64,000 nt of DNA. Origin: Anaerolineae bacterium. GTDB taxonomy: Bacteria > Chloroflexota > Anaerolineae > Anaerolineales > UBA11579. The stretch's first letter is position 1, and every line of letters starts with the position of its first letter. The notes beneath the pieces are model-generated. The model saw only the letters and a program-made list of their open reading frames with translations. It was not told where the DNA came from and did no database searches. The position numbers were made by a program, and so were the translations under genes. The stretch spans positions 1 through 64,000 of the forward strand of contig SCUK01000037.1 of assembly GCA_004297445.1 (NCBI GenBank), read 5' to 3'. This document shows positions 16,047-26,318 of the stretch, one piece after another.

Positions 16047-18027
16047 CGCAGACCATTTGAGCGCGCGGCATCAAGACCTGCACATTGATACCGGAATAGG
16101 TTTTTTCAATGTAATAAGCGCACAGCACCGGCTCGACCACGTTGTGCAGCCAGGCGTTATTCTCTTCGGCCAGCGAGTCGGCATCTTCGCTTTTCTCGCG
16201 TTTGAAAAGCCGGTCGCTGAGGATAAAGCGGAACCGCTGTTCGTGCAGGTCGGTGTAGAACTGGTTAAGGTAAGCCTGATTGCTGGAAATCGCCATTTCC
16301 ATCAGGAAGATTTGTTCGTACTCCGGCACCAGGGCGAAGTCGGTTTCCAGCATATCGAAGATGAGCAACTGCCGCTGGGAGATGAGCAGGACTTCGTCAC
16401 GCGGGCGCAGTTCGCGGGCGAGGCGCGTATCGATATCAGCAATGGCCGCCTGGGCAGCGGAGTGGTCGCGCTCCGGCCATTGCCCGCCGGTGCGCACCGC
16501 CAGCGCGACCGGAATCATCACCGCCAGCGCGAGCAGCCCGCCCGGCCAGATTGGCGCGGAAACGGCGGCGTCCGGTTCTGCCGCATTACGGCCAAACAGG
16601 ACATAAACCCCGGCAATCATAACCAGCAGCATGGAGGCATCCATATTGTGCAGGTTGGTGCCGCCGCCAATCTTCACGCTGACGACGAGGCCGCTGACGA
16701 ACAGCGCCAGTCCCACGGCCGCCAGCCCCAACAGGCGGATGGGATGCCAGGCGGCGCGCTGCCGGCGCACGCCCCACACCGCCAGCGCAACCAGCGGCGC
16801 AAGCACGATGAGGATACCGGGCAGGATGCCCAGCGGGAACGAGGGGCTGGGCAACAGGCGGTTCCACAATAAGTCCGAGGTGAAGGCAGAGCCGAACTGG
16901 CGAACATCCTGATTGCCGGAGAGGGCGATATACCCGAAATAGGCGGAGAAGGCCGCCACAATGCCGGCCACAAAGAAAGCGAAGGCGCGCCAGAAATACG
17001 GCCAGGGCAGGAAACGCCGCTCATTCACCGGGACTTCCAGGTAATACAGGCAGGCAGCCAGCAGGCCGGGCACCACCGTCCAGTTCACACGGCTGAAACC
17101 AGCCCAGGCGGACGCCAGCAGGACAACGACCAGCGAGCGACCATAGCGGCGCGAATCAAAACCCCACAACAGGATGATGATGGCCACCAGCAGGTTATAG
17201 AATATCGCTCCCTGCATCAGATAGAGAAATGCCCAGGCGGCGATGAGTACATGCGTACCGCGACTTTGAAGCTGGAGGCGGCGCGCCAGCCCCCAGGCGG
17301 CCAACCCAGTGAGCGACCACCAGAGAAACACCTGCCAGGCGCGGTGCGCCCACAGCGGCAGACCGGGCAACAGGAACGGCAAGCCCTGGAGCATGTAGCG
17401 GCTGGGGTGCGTGATGGAGAGGGGCAGGTCCATGCCGTAGAGTCGTTCGCTGGCATACAGCGATGCCTGGTAATAGCGGCTGACTTCCGACCAGCCCAGT
17501 GAAAGCGGGTAGGTGCTGATCTCGGGCAGGAAGACGGCGGCGCGGTGGGCAGTGGCCAGCGCCACCGCCGCGATGAGGAAGGCATCCAACGGCGGCAAGG
17601 AAGGGCGGGCGGCATGCAGCAAGGCCGCGCCCGCCAGCGCGCAGAGCCAGAACACCCAGAAGCGCGCCCAGAACGCTTCCACATACAGGCCGTTGGCGCT
17701 GAACACGAACCACGGAAAGCCGACCACCAGCGCGCCAAACAGCAGCAGGTTGACGCCCTTGAGGCGTGCCAGCCCGCGAGGCAGCGCCGCCGCGACAGCC
17801 AGCATCCGGGCGCGCACGGGCGTGAAGGCCAGCGCGAGCAGGCCCAGGTTGGCGACCAACAGGATTTGCAGAATCAGGCGCAGAATGCGCAGTTTTGCCG
17901 ATACGCTGAAGTAGTCCAGCGCAATCATCTGGGCCTCAAACGCCCGCAAGGCGAAGAAACCGAGGGCAAGGTTGGCCAGCAGCACGACGACCAGCGTCTG
18001 TGCCGGAGTGGGGCGCTTAATTTGCAT
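16018..18027 (-). CDS. Polytopic membrane protein, putative GT-C glycosyltransferase
   Basis: A 669-residue protein with about 12 hydrophobic helices spread over residues 10-490, followed by a soluble C-terminal domain of about 160 residues that starts after a last helix near LALAVMIPVALAV. Topology resembles GT39/GT83-like transferases that use polyprenyl-phosphate sugars, or an O-antigen polymerase, but I see no diagnostic Asp-Glu motif in the first outside loop. It is placed between a methyltransferase and a GT4 in the polysaccharide operon, with a two-base gap upstream. Role in polymer assembly is inferred from context. Confidence 0.7.
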   Translation of the reverse strand: MQIKRPTPAQTLVVVLLANLALGFFALRAFEAQMIALDYFSVSAKLRILRLILQILLVANLGLLALAFTPVRARMLAVAAALPRGLARLKGVNLLLFGALVVGFPWFVFSANGLYVEAFWARFWVFWLCALAGAALLHAARPSLPPLDAFLIAAVALATAHRAAVFLPEISTYPLSLGWSEVSRYYQASLYASERLYGMDLPLSITHPSRYMLQGLPFLLPGLPLWAHRAWQVFLWWSLTGLAAWGLARRLQLQSRGTHVLIAAWAFLYLMQGAIFYNLLVAIIILLWGFDSRRYGRSLVVVLLASAWAGFSRVNWTVVPGLLAACLYYLEVPVNERRFLPWPYFWRAFAFFVAGIVAAFSAYFGYIALSGNQDVRQFGSAFTSDLLWNRLLPSPSFPLGILPGILIVLAPLVALAVWGVRRQRAAWHPIRLLGLAAVGLALFVSGLVVSVKIGGGTNLHNMDASMLLVMIAGVYVLFGRNAAEPDAAVSAPIWPGGLLALAVMIPVALAVRTGGQWPERDHSAAQAAIADIDTRLARELRPRDEVLLISQRQLLIFDMLETDFALVPEYEQIFLMEMAISSNQAYLNQFYTDLHEQRFRFILSDRLFKREKSEDADSLAEENNAWLHNVVEPVLCAYYIEKTYSGINVQVLMPRAQMVCDVFNPRPDN

Positions 18028-18028
18028 T

Positions 18029-18793
18029 TCAGCCCTCTCCCGGCGCGACGGGTTTCACTGCCTCAAAGATGTTCAGGAAGCACCAGTTGGGCCAGCCCAG
18101 CACGGCATTGTAGAGGCGATGCAGCCACACCACGCGCGACGGGACAACGTAAGTGAGCGCCGAAATCAGCGGGAAGGTGGGAAATAACCCCCGGCGGCGG
18201 CGAATCTCGAAGCCAGTCGCTTTAAGCAATTGGACAAACTCGCCAGCCGGCCGGTCCCCGATGTGGCGATCGATGGTCGAGGTGCGCAGGAGGCGGCCCA
18301 TAAAGATGAACGTGAAACGCGAGGCAAAGTGCGCCAGATTGGGCACAGAGAGCAGCAGGCGACCGCCCGGCTTGAGGATGCGGAACATTTGCGCCAGCGC
18401 CGGTCCCTGCTGGTGGAAGTGCATGTGCTCGACCACATCCAGACAGGTGACGATATCATAGGAGGCGTCTGGAAGTTCGAGATTAAGGATATCGCCGCGA
18501 AGGACGAACTCCGATTCATAGTTAATGTCGAGGCCAATGATGTCCAACCCCAACTCCTGCTGGCCGCGGCGCACCAGCACACCTTCACCAGCGCCCAGGT
18601 CAATGATGCGTTTTCCGGAACCGTGCTGTGCCAGGAAGGCGAGGGCATGCGCCATCTTTTCCAGATAGACGGGAAGATAGGGCCAGGCGGTGTTCAGGTT
18701 GATGTGATAGTCGCCCTTTTCCTGATATTCACCACCGCGCAATTGCACGGCCTCCGGGTTGCCATATTTCGATTTGTCTCGTTTCAGGCGCAT
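18029..18793 (-). CDS. Class I SAM-dependent methyltransferase
   Basis: A 254-residue methyltransferase. SAM motif I is RIIDLGAGEGVLVRRG (about residues 62-77), the acidic end of strand 2 is IIGLDINYES, and motif III and its surroundings read YDIVTCLDVVEHMHF and ILKPGGRLLLSVPN. The C-terminal 90 residues carry hydrophobic patches and may contact membrane lipid. Being in the polysaccharide operon it probably methylates a sugar or a lipid-linked intermediate; the acceptor is not determinable. Confidence 0.87.
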   Translation of the reverse strand: MRLKRDKSKYGNPEAVQLRGGEYQEKGDYHINLNTAWPYLPVYLEKMAHALAFLAQHGSGKRIIDLGAGEGVLVRRGQQELGLDIIGLDINYESEFVLRGDILNLELPDASYDIVTCLDVVEHMHFHQQGPALAQMFRILKPGGRLLLSVPNLAHFASRFTFIFMGRLLRTSTIDRHIGDRPAGEFVQLLKATGFEIRRRRGLFPTFPLISALTYVVPSRVVWLHRLYNAVLGWPNWCFLNIFEAVKPVAPGEG

Positions 18794-18797
18794 AGGT

Positions 18798-19718
18798 TTA
18801 ACCGAGGGTGGATTCGGCGCGTTTGAGTTCGGGCATCAGCTTGCCGACAAAAAGCGCACCGGGAAGGCTGGCAATCGCCACCAGCAGGCGAAAGACCAGC
18901 CCCAGCACCAGGCTGTTGTGGTCACTGATGCCGCCGAAGGTGGCGAAGATGTAGGCAATGGAGAGTTCCTGCAGACCGAGACCATTAATAGAAACGGGGA
19001 GCAGGGTAACGAAGTAAACCAGACTCCACAGGCTGGCAATCAGGAAATAGGGCATAGGGTCGTTGAGACCATCCAACAGCAATGCCATGGCAGCGAACCA
19101 TACGCCCATGTGAATGAACGTAAAAAATAATGAGGCGAGGAGGCTTTGCGGTCGCCGGGCCCAGGTGCGGAGAATGTCGAAAAACTTGCGAATGAGCCGT
19201 TTCACTTTCTCCCACAAGCGACCGGGCAATGCGACGGCCAGCGCGCCCGCCGGAGCCGCCAGCGCGTTGGCAGCCAGCACCCGGGCGGCGCCAAACGGGG
19301 CAAACACCGCCATGCCCGCCATGCCGACCAGCCGGTCCGCGACCAGGGAGGCGGTGCCAAGCGCTGTGCCATACCCGGCCACGATGATGCCTGCCAGCCG
19401 CACCAGGTCGCCGCCGACGGTGGTGGGGAGGAAATTGGCGGCAAACAGTCCGGCAAAGGTAATGCGCGTGGTTTCTTTCAGCGGGATATCGGCCCCGCTG
19501 CCTTTAAGCAGCATGTGCCAACGGAAAACAGTGCTGATGCGCGAAACCATCACGAGCAGGAACGCCCCGCCCAGATGGAGCGCGTCCATTTCCTGCATGG
19601 CCTGCAAGATATCGTCCCATTCGGAGGCCAACAGGTACACGGTGAGCGCCAGCGCGAGCAACGTGCCGATCCAGCGCAACGCCAACCCCGCGGAGGGTTT
19701 TCTTTCGCGGGGGTTCAT
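18798..19718 (-). CDS. Lysylphosphatidylglycerol-synthase TM-region/UPF0104 family protein
   Basis: A 306-residue membrane protein of the LPG_synthase_TM (UPF0104, AglD-like) family with about eight helices. The segment FAANFLPTTVGGDLVRLAG is the recognisable core motif, followed by SLVADRLVGM and LPVSINGLGLQELSI. Members are often encoded next to dolichol/polyprenol-phosphate glycosyltransferases and are thought to act in moving or transferring lipid-linked sugars. That is exactly its position here, overlapping the GT2 gene upstream by four bases. Confidence 0.85.
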   Translation of the reverse strand: MNPRERKPSAGLALRWIGTLLALALTVYLLASEWDDILQAMQEMDALHLGGAFLLVMVSRISTVFRWHMLLKGSGADIPLKETTRITFAGLFAANFLPTTVGGDLVRLAGIIVAGYGTALGTASLVADRLVGMAGMAVFAPFGAARVLAANALAAPAGALAVALPGRLWEKVKRLIRKFFDILRTWARRPQSLLASLFFTFIHMGVWFAAMALLLDGLNDPMPYFLIASLWSLVYFVTLLPVSINGLGLQELSIAYIFATFGGISDHNSLVLGLVFRLLVAIASLPGALFVGKLMPELKRAESTLG

Positions 19719-20743
19719 GCGCCGTGTTGGGTTTCTTCGCCGCGAATCACGAAGCGGACGTTGTAAATAGGCTTGGATTGCGATTCATGATAGGTACGCA
19801 CGACGATCTCGGCGATCAGCCCCATCAGGATGGATTGAACCCCCAGAACCGTGAGCATGATGCTGAGCAGGAAGATGGGCGAGGTCGTGGTGACCGCGCC
19901 GAACACCAATTTACGATAAGCAAGATAGAGGAAACCTGTTCCGGAAAGGCCAATCAGCCCCATGCCGAAGCCGCCGAACAGGTAAATGGGTTTATGGACG
20001 TAGCCGCTCAGGAATTTGACGGTAAACAAGTCGAGGATGACCTTGACCGTGCGTTCCAGGCCGTAGTTGGTGTGGCCAAAGCGACGGGGGTGATGGCGCA
20101 CGACGACTTCGGTGACGCGCGCCCCTACATAACCGGCATAGGCTGGGATAAAGCGGTGCATCTCCCCGTACAGGCGGAAACCGGTAAGCACTTCACGACG
20201 GTAGGCTTTGAGGGTGCAGCCGTAATCATGGAGATGAACGCCGGTGACCTGAGAAATGAGCCAGTTGGCAATGCGCGACGGAAAGGTACGGGTAATGAAA
20301 GCATCCTGGCGCGACTTGCGCCAGCCGCTCACGAGGTCGTAGCCTTCATTAATCTTGTCCAGCAGCATCGGGATGTCTGCCGGGTCATTCTGCAGGTCGC
20401 CATCCATAAGGACGATGATGTCGCCCTCGGCATAATCAATGCCGGCGGAGATGGCGGCCGTCTGGCCAAAATTGCGGCGCAGCGCAACCACGCGGGTGTG
20501 GTCCGGGTCCTGCCCGGCAATAATCTCCAACGCCTGCAGGCTACCATCGCGACTGCCATCATCCACGAACACCACTTCCCAGTTAACCGGGTAGGTGCCC
20601 AGTGCGTCATGCAGGGCCTTATGCAAGAGCGGCACAGACTGCATCTCGTTGTAAATTGGGATGACGACCGAGACCTGCACAGCGCTGTCAGAGCGCAATG
20701 GCGGAATCAGGCTGGAGTGAACGATTTCCTTCTTTGATGTCAC
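19715..20743 (-). CDS. Polyprenyl-phosphate glycosyltransferase, GT2 (GtrB/DPM1-like)
   Basis: A 342-residue GT-A enzyme with the family order VVIPIYNE, VVFVDDGSRDGS, ALRRNFGQTAAISAGIDYA and the metal-binding IIVLMDGDLQNDP, then a C-terminal pair of membrane helices (about residues 238-265 and 275-305). Such enzymes load a sugar onto polyprenyl phosphate at the cytoplasmic face to feed GT-C transferases, two candidates for which lie in the same operon (20821-22734 and 16018-18027). The C-terminal tail RTYHESQSKPIY is also typical of the family. Confidence 0.92.
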   Translation of the reverse strand: MTSKKEIVHSSLIPPLRSDSAVQVSVVIPIYNEMQSVPLLHKALHDALGTYPVNWEVVFVDDGSRDGSLQALEIIAGQDPDHTRVVALRRNFGQTAAISAGIDYAEGDIIVLMDGDLQNDPADIPMLLDKINEGYDLVSGWRKSRQDAFITRTFPSRIANWLISQVTGVHLHDYGCTLKAYRREVLTGFRLYGEMHRFIPAYAGYVGARVTEVVVRHHPRRFGHTNYGLERTVKVILDLFTVKFLSGYVHKPIYLFGGFGMGLIGLSGTGFLYLAYRKLVFGAVTTTSPIFLLSIMLTVLGVQSILMGLIAEIVVRTYHESQSKPIYNVRFVIRGEETQHGA

Positions 20744-20820
20744 GGGTCAGGGCCTCGGAACGCGCAACCTTGAGCGGTTGCGGCGCAAAGTATCCCACAT
20801 TTTACTGAATCCGGCCGTGC

Positions 20821-22734
20821 TCAGGGACGATTGGCGTTGGTGTAGACGTACAGCGGGCCTTCCGAGCCGCACAGGTCCTGCGCCGGCAATTCAGCCACCA
20901 GTTGCCAATGGTCGGGGATAGTGTCAATCTTGTTGTTGGTTTGTGTCAGCAGGAGGATGTCCGCTTCTTCCAGCCAGCGGTCGCGCAACGTGGGCGACCA
21001 GAAGCCATAGCGTTCCAGTTCGTCATCATCGCCTGCCAGGCGGAAGCTGTACGAGCCGTTGACCTGTGAGGGGTAGGTGTCTGCACGATCGAGGATGTAG
21101 AGCAGCGGCGCGGCAGATTTGAACCCGCCCCAAAATACGAGTGAGCCTTCCGGGACGTGCTGGCGCAGGCCGGCGCCAATGGCTTCCTGCGCTGCCAGTA
21201 CATCGCCACAGCGCTGGACGGGATAATCCAACCCCATCAATGGCGTGGGCGAAAGGATGAGACCAAAGATAAAGAGGGCGGTCATCAGCGCCTGGCCGTA
21301 GGGGAGGGAGGGTCGGCCGCGGCGTACCAGCCCCCAGGACAGGATGGCCACCAGCGCCACCAGCGCCAACCCCGCCAGTAAACCGATGGCGGCCGGGCCA
21401 ACCTGGCGGGCGAAGGGCATCAGAAAGTCGAGGGTGGTTTTGTCTGTCAGGTCGTTGGCATCGCGCACCACGAAGAAAGCCCGCTGCAATCCAGAGGAGG
21501 TGGGAATTCGCGCCAGCATGAAGACCCGCTGGACGTTCAGTGGTGAAATGACCGTGTCAATCCAGAAGGCGCGGGTGGCGAAGCCCCAACCGGTGAGCAG
21601 ACCGATGGCGAGCAAAATGGCAAGAGCGGTAAAGGTGGGCCGCGCCCCACCGGTGCGCCATTCGGCGCCAGTGTGCATCAGCATCGCAAAGAGCATGGGG
21701 GCCAGAAAAGCGAAGAAGGACAGATACCCCTGGAAACAGAAAATGCAGTACGTGCCCGAGACGCTGGCGTCGGCATGGAGCCACAGCAGCAGAGCGAACA
21801 GGCCAAAAAACACCACCCCGGTCTTGAACTGCCAGGACTGCCGTTCGATGCGGCGGGCGACCAGCATCAACACGCCGAAGACAAAGGCGAGTATGGGCAG
21901 GAACGTGAAGCGTACACCGTACCAGAAACTCGCCAGGCGGGAGATGGTGTCGGCCTCCACCAGCCAGAAATTCTCCGCGCCGCGCGGCGGCTGGAACTGC
22001 GCCGCGGCCGGAACAATTTTTGTAATCGGCAGGAATCGCACCCACATGTCCAGGATACCGGGCCAGTACAGCACGTTGAGCGTGATGAAGGCCACGGCAG
22101 CGATGAATGCCAGCCGGACCGCGGTACGCCAGCCATCGCGCCAGACGAAGTAGAGCAGGATGAACACCGGCACAAACACCAGCGTGATGCGGGTCATCAC
22201 CAGCAGGGCGCATAAGACCGCGCTGGCCGCCAACTGGCTGAAGCGACGGTCAGGGTCGAAGGCAAACGCCAGCGCCCAGGCGAGCATCACCGCGCCCAGA
22301 ATCTGGGTGGCGGCATAAATGTAGGATTGGATGGTGATGGGGTTGAGCGCCATCGTCCAGACGACAAAAGCAGCCCACCAGACATTGCTCAAGCGTTTCG
22401 TGCCCAGCCAGATCCCAGCCAGCAGGAGCAACGAAAGCAGGATGTTGAAGTAGCGCGCCGCCCGCAGGCCCACCGCCAGCCAGGCCTGCACCGCGCCAGG
22501 AATCAGGAAGGCCAGCGGCATCTGGTTGTCCCACGGTCCGTAGTCGGCGTACATTTCGTAGCGACCGGTGACGTACCAGTAGCCTTTGGTGAGGTAGGCG
22601 CCTTCATCCAGCAGGGTGGGCGTGTTGTGAGCGATGAGGAATGCCAGCACCAGATAGACCAACCCGCCCAGCAGCGCGAGGAGGACGGCCGTACGAGGAG
22701 TGAGATAGGGCGAGAATCGTTCTTTGAGATTCAT
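20821..22734 (-). CDS. GT-C (GT39/ArnT-like) membrane glycosyltransferase
   Basis: A 637-residue protein with about 12 helices and a C-terminal extracytoplasmic domain. After the first helix the outside loop begins with D43-E44 in LLDEGAYLTKGYW, the catalytic acidic pair position expected for PMT/ArnT-type transferases that use polyprenyl-phosphate sugars. The C-terminal domain holds short motifs such as LVFWGGFKSAAPLLYIL. It likely glycosylates the polymer or a membrane acceptor outside the cell, using the product of the adjacent GT2. Acceptor unknown. Confidence 0.8.
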   Translation of the reverse strand: MNLKERFSPYLTPRTAVLLALLGGLVYLVLAFLIAHNTPTLLDEGAYLTKGYWYVTGRYEMYADYGPWDNQMPLAFLIPGAVQAWLAVGLRAARYFNILLSLLLLAGIWLGTKRLSNVWWAAFVVWTMALNPITIQSYIYAATQILGAVMLAWALAFAFDPDRRFSQLAASAVLCALLVMTRITLVFVPVFILLYFVWRDGWRTAVRLAFIAAVAFITLNVLYWPGILDMWVRFLPITKIVPAAAQFQPPRGAENFWLVEADTISRLASFWYGVRFTFLPILAFVFGVLMLVARRIERQSWQFKTGVVFFGLFALLLWLHADASVSGTYCIFCFQGYLSFFAFLAPMLFAMLMHTGAEWRTGGARPTFTALAILLAIGLLTGWGFATRAFWIDTVISPLNVQRVFMLARIPTSSGLQRAFFVVRDANDLTDKTTLDFLMPFARQVGPAAIGLLAGLALVALVAILSWGLVRRGRPSLPYGQALMTALFIFGLILSPTPLMGLDYPVQRCGDVLAAQEAIGAGLRQHVPEGSLVFWGGFKSAAPLLYILDRADTYPSQVNGSYSFRLAGDDDELERYGFWSPTLRDRWLEEADILLLTQTNNKIDTIPDHWQLVAELPAQDLCGSEGPLYVYTNANRP

Positions 22735-22775
22735 GGGAGAGGACGCAAACGGGGCGATTCTACCATGCGGCTGAA

Positions 22776-23777
<1,002 letters not shown>

Positions 23778-23856
23778 TTATACAATCGCCTGATTCATGA
23801 GGGGCACAGCGAACGTTGCGAAGCAACTCACGTACCCCTGCGATATGACGTGCGAA

Positions 23857-24969
23857 TCAGGTTTCGATGATGCGCCGCGCCCGCGCTTCCCAGGTATGCT
23901 GCTCGGCGGTGGCGCGGGCGGCGACGGAAAACGCAGCGCGCCGGGCAGGGTCTTTTGCGAGCGCGCGCAGGGCATCGGCCCACGGCTGGGGATCGGTGGG
24001 GGGGAGCAGGACAGCGTTATCTTCCGTGAGCACTTCACGCAGGACCGGCAGGTCAGACGAAAGAATTGGTCGGGCGCAAGCCAGGTACTCGAACATCTTC
24101 ATCGGGCTGAGGTAACGGCCGATATCGCCGCCAGAGGAGGCGGCCACGCGCGGCTGGTAGGGCATGAGCAAAACATCACAGGCGGCCTGGTAGCGCGGCA
24201 GGTCGGCGTTGGGCACGAACCCGGTCAGCTTCACATTGGGCAGGGCGGCGGCGCGGGCGCGCATATCGGCCACCTGCGCCGGTTCGCCCCCCACGAGCAG
24301 GAAGTTGATTTCCGGCATACGGCGAGCGATTTCGAGAATCAAGTCTGCACCGCGCCCCGGATAGAGGTGGCCGGTGTAGCCGGCAGTGAAGACCTGCCGC
24401 AGGCCAAGCCCGGCGCGGGCAGACTCGGGTTCCGGTACGTCAGCATAACGCGCCAGGTCCACCCCATCCGGAGCGATGAGGGAGAAAGGTTCGTCCGCCC
24501 TGAAGCCAAATGTCTTGCTCAGGTCTGAGGCCAGGGCCCGGCTGATGCACACCAGGCGGTCGGCGTGGCGGGCGCGCATGAAGAGAGTAAAGAGCAGCGG
24601 GCCCATACGGCCCTGCGGCAGGTCATGGATTTCAAGGATGGTGCGCATCCGGCGGGCGGCCAGAGCGGCGGTCTGGGGGTGGCGCGTGAAGACGGCATGC
24701 GCGCCCCAGGTCCGGGCATAGCGGTTGGCCTGCACCGCAAAGGTATAGCCGCGCAGACGCAAGGGGGACTCGAGCCAGGCGACTTCAAACCGCGTGGTCA
24801 GGCCATAATGGCGGGCAAGGTCTTCCCAGCCAACACCGGGCGTTGTGCCGGGGACGAGGACGCGCACATCATGCCCGCCAACGGCGAAGGCCTGGGCCAT
24901 TTTCATCGTCTGGATGCTGTTGGCGGTGCGGGCCGGGATGGCGCCGGGGGCGGCGATGAGCAGTTTCAT
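23857..24969 (-). CDS. Glycosyltransferase family 4
   Basis: A 370-residue GT-B transferase starting MKLLIAAPGAIPARTAN, a start fixed by the ATGA overlap with the flippase gene. The donor-binding half contains VFTAGYTGHLYPGRGADLIL, TGFVPNADLPRYQAACDVLLMPYQ and MKMFEYLACARPILSSDLP, in which the E of FEYLA replaces the first glutamate of the E-x7-E signature. Substrate unknown. Near its stop (23790-23859) lies a region of dyad symmetry, CCTGATTC...GAATCAGG, enclosing AGGGGCAC...GTACCCCT. Confidence 0.88.
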   Translation of the reverse strand: MKLLIAAPGAIPARTANSIQTMKMAQAFAVGGHDVRVLVPGTTPGVGWEDLARHYGLTTRFEVAWLESPLRLRGYTFAVQANRYARTWGAHAVFTRHPQTAALAARRMRTILEIHDLPQGRMGPLLFTLFMRARHADRLVCISRALASDLSKTFGFRADEPFSLIAPDGVDLARYADVPEPESARAGLGLRQVFTAGYTGHLYPGRGADLILEIARRMPEINFLLVGGEPAQVADMRARAAALPNVKLTGFVPNADLPRYQAACDVLLMPYQPRVAASSGGDIGRYLSPMKMFEYLACARPILSSDLPVLREVLTEDNAVLLPPTDPQPWADALRALAKDPARRAAFSVAARATAEQHTWEARARRIIET

Positions 24970-26318
24970 AGGGTGGGCGCGGCAACAGACCGGGCGCGCA
25001 GATCCAGCACGCTGCGGGTGACGGCGGCGAGGATAGTGAAGATGTAATAACCGGAGAGCAACGCGGCGAAGCCGACCGCGCCGTAGCGGTCGGTGATGAG
25101 CAGGATGCCGCCAACCTTGAGCAGCATGCCGACAAAGTTGACCAGCGTGGGGAACACCGGCCGGTTGAGCGCCAGCAGGGCAACTCGATTCCAATAGAAG
25201 ACGTTAACGAACAGATAGCCAATGAGCAGGATGACGAGCGGGCCGTAGGCCGGCAGGTATTCGGCGCCAGCGTACAATTCAATCACCCATTTACCGAAGA
25301 GAATCAGAACGAAGGTAATGGGCAATGAGTAAATGCCTGCCATGAGTGAACCACGTCGCAGCACATGGCGCACGCTGGCCCAATCCTTTTGCGCCACGGA
25401 GCGCGAAAGTTCGGGGTAGGTGGTACTGGCCAGCGGGCTGATGGGGATTTGCAGAAGGCCGATGAGGCCGCGTGCCACACTGTAATAGCCGCCGGCCACG
25501 TTGCCGAGGAAGCCATTCACCCACAGGTCTTCACTGTCCTTGGCGACGAGGCTGACGGTGGCGCTGAGGTTGGTGCTGAAGGCAAAGGTGAGCAGACTGC
25601 GACGGTCTGTGCGCAGAACCGAGAACGGGGTGCGCCACCAGCCCGGCCCCCAGTTGGCGGTAGCGGTACGCAGCGCGACGCCCAGGAACCCGATGGCGCG
25701 CACCAGCCGCCCGGCCAACTCGGCCAGGATGATGCCCATCAGCCCGCCGTCGGTGAGAAACACCACCAGCGTGCCCACCAGCCGGACGACACTTTGAATC
25801 GAATCGATAATGGCCTTGGTGCTGAACTTGTCGAACACCTGGAGGATGCCGTCTGAGCTGTCGAAAAACAGGTTGATGAGCACCAGCGCGCCATAGAGCA
25901 TGAACCACTGGCCGGTGTTTGGCTCATCGGAGAGATAATGGACAGCCAGCGGGGTGAGTAACCAGATGAGAATGAAGGCCGCCACCGCGCCCAGCGACTC
26001 CAACAGGGCAGCGAGTTTGAAAACCGCAGCCGCCTTTTGCGGTTCGCTGCGCTCCTGATACAGACGCACGTAGCGCACCACGAGTTCATCAATGCGGAAG
26101 GCGGTGAGGCGATTGAGGACGTTGGTGAATGTTGCCAGCGCAGCCAGCAGGCCGGCCCCCGCCACGCCCAGCACACGGTACTGAAAGGCGTTCTGCAGCA
26201 TGCCCATCGCCGCGGCAAACACGGTGGCGCTCACCAGATAGGACGAGTTGCGCACAATGCGGCGCAGGATTTCGGTCTCGAAGACGCGGTGATACAGGGC
26301 GCGCAGGCGGGCGAGCAT
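24966..26318 (-). CDS. Wzx-type polysaccharide flippase (MOP superfamily)
   Basis: A 450-residue protein with 12-14 predicted helices, typical of the polysaccharide-biosynthesis/MATE-like flippases that move undecaprenyl-linked oligosaccharides outward. Early sequence SSYLVSATVFAAAMGMLQN and the loop LVVRYVRLYQE fit the family. It starts inside the stop of the cyclase gene (TAATG overlap) and its stop overlaps the GT4 start, so it is in the middle of one operon. It is the only clear lipid-carrier flippase in the window. Confidence 0.9.
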   Translation of the reverse strand: MLARLRALYHRVFETEILRRIVRNSSYLVSATVFAAAMGMLQNAFQYRVLGVAGAGLLAALATFTNVLNRLTAFRIDELVVRYVRLYQERSEPQKAAAVFKLAALLESLGAVAAFILIWLLTPLAVHYLSDEPNTGQWFMLYGALVLINLFFDSSDGILQVFDKFSTKAIIDSIQSVVRLVGTLVVFLTDGGLMGIILAELAGRLVRAIGFLGVALRTATANWGPGWWRTPFSVLRTDRRSLLTFAFSTNLSATVSLVAKDSEDLWVNGFLGNVAGGYYSVARGLIGLLQIPISPLASTTYPELSRSVAQKDWASVRHVLRRGSLMAGIYSLPITFVLILFGKWVIELYAGAEYLPAYGPLVILLIGYLFVNVFYWNRVALLALNRPVFPTLVNFVGMLLKVGGILLITDRYGAVGFAALLSGYYIFTILAAVTRSVLDLRARSVAAPTL

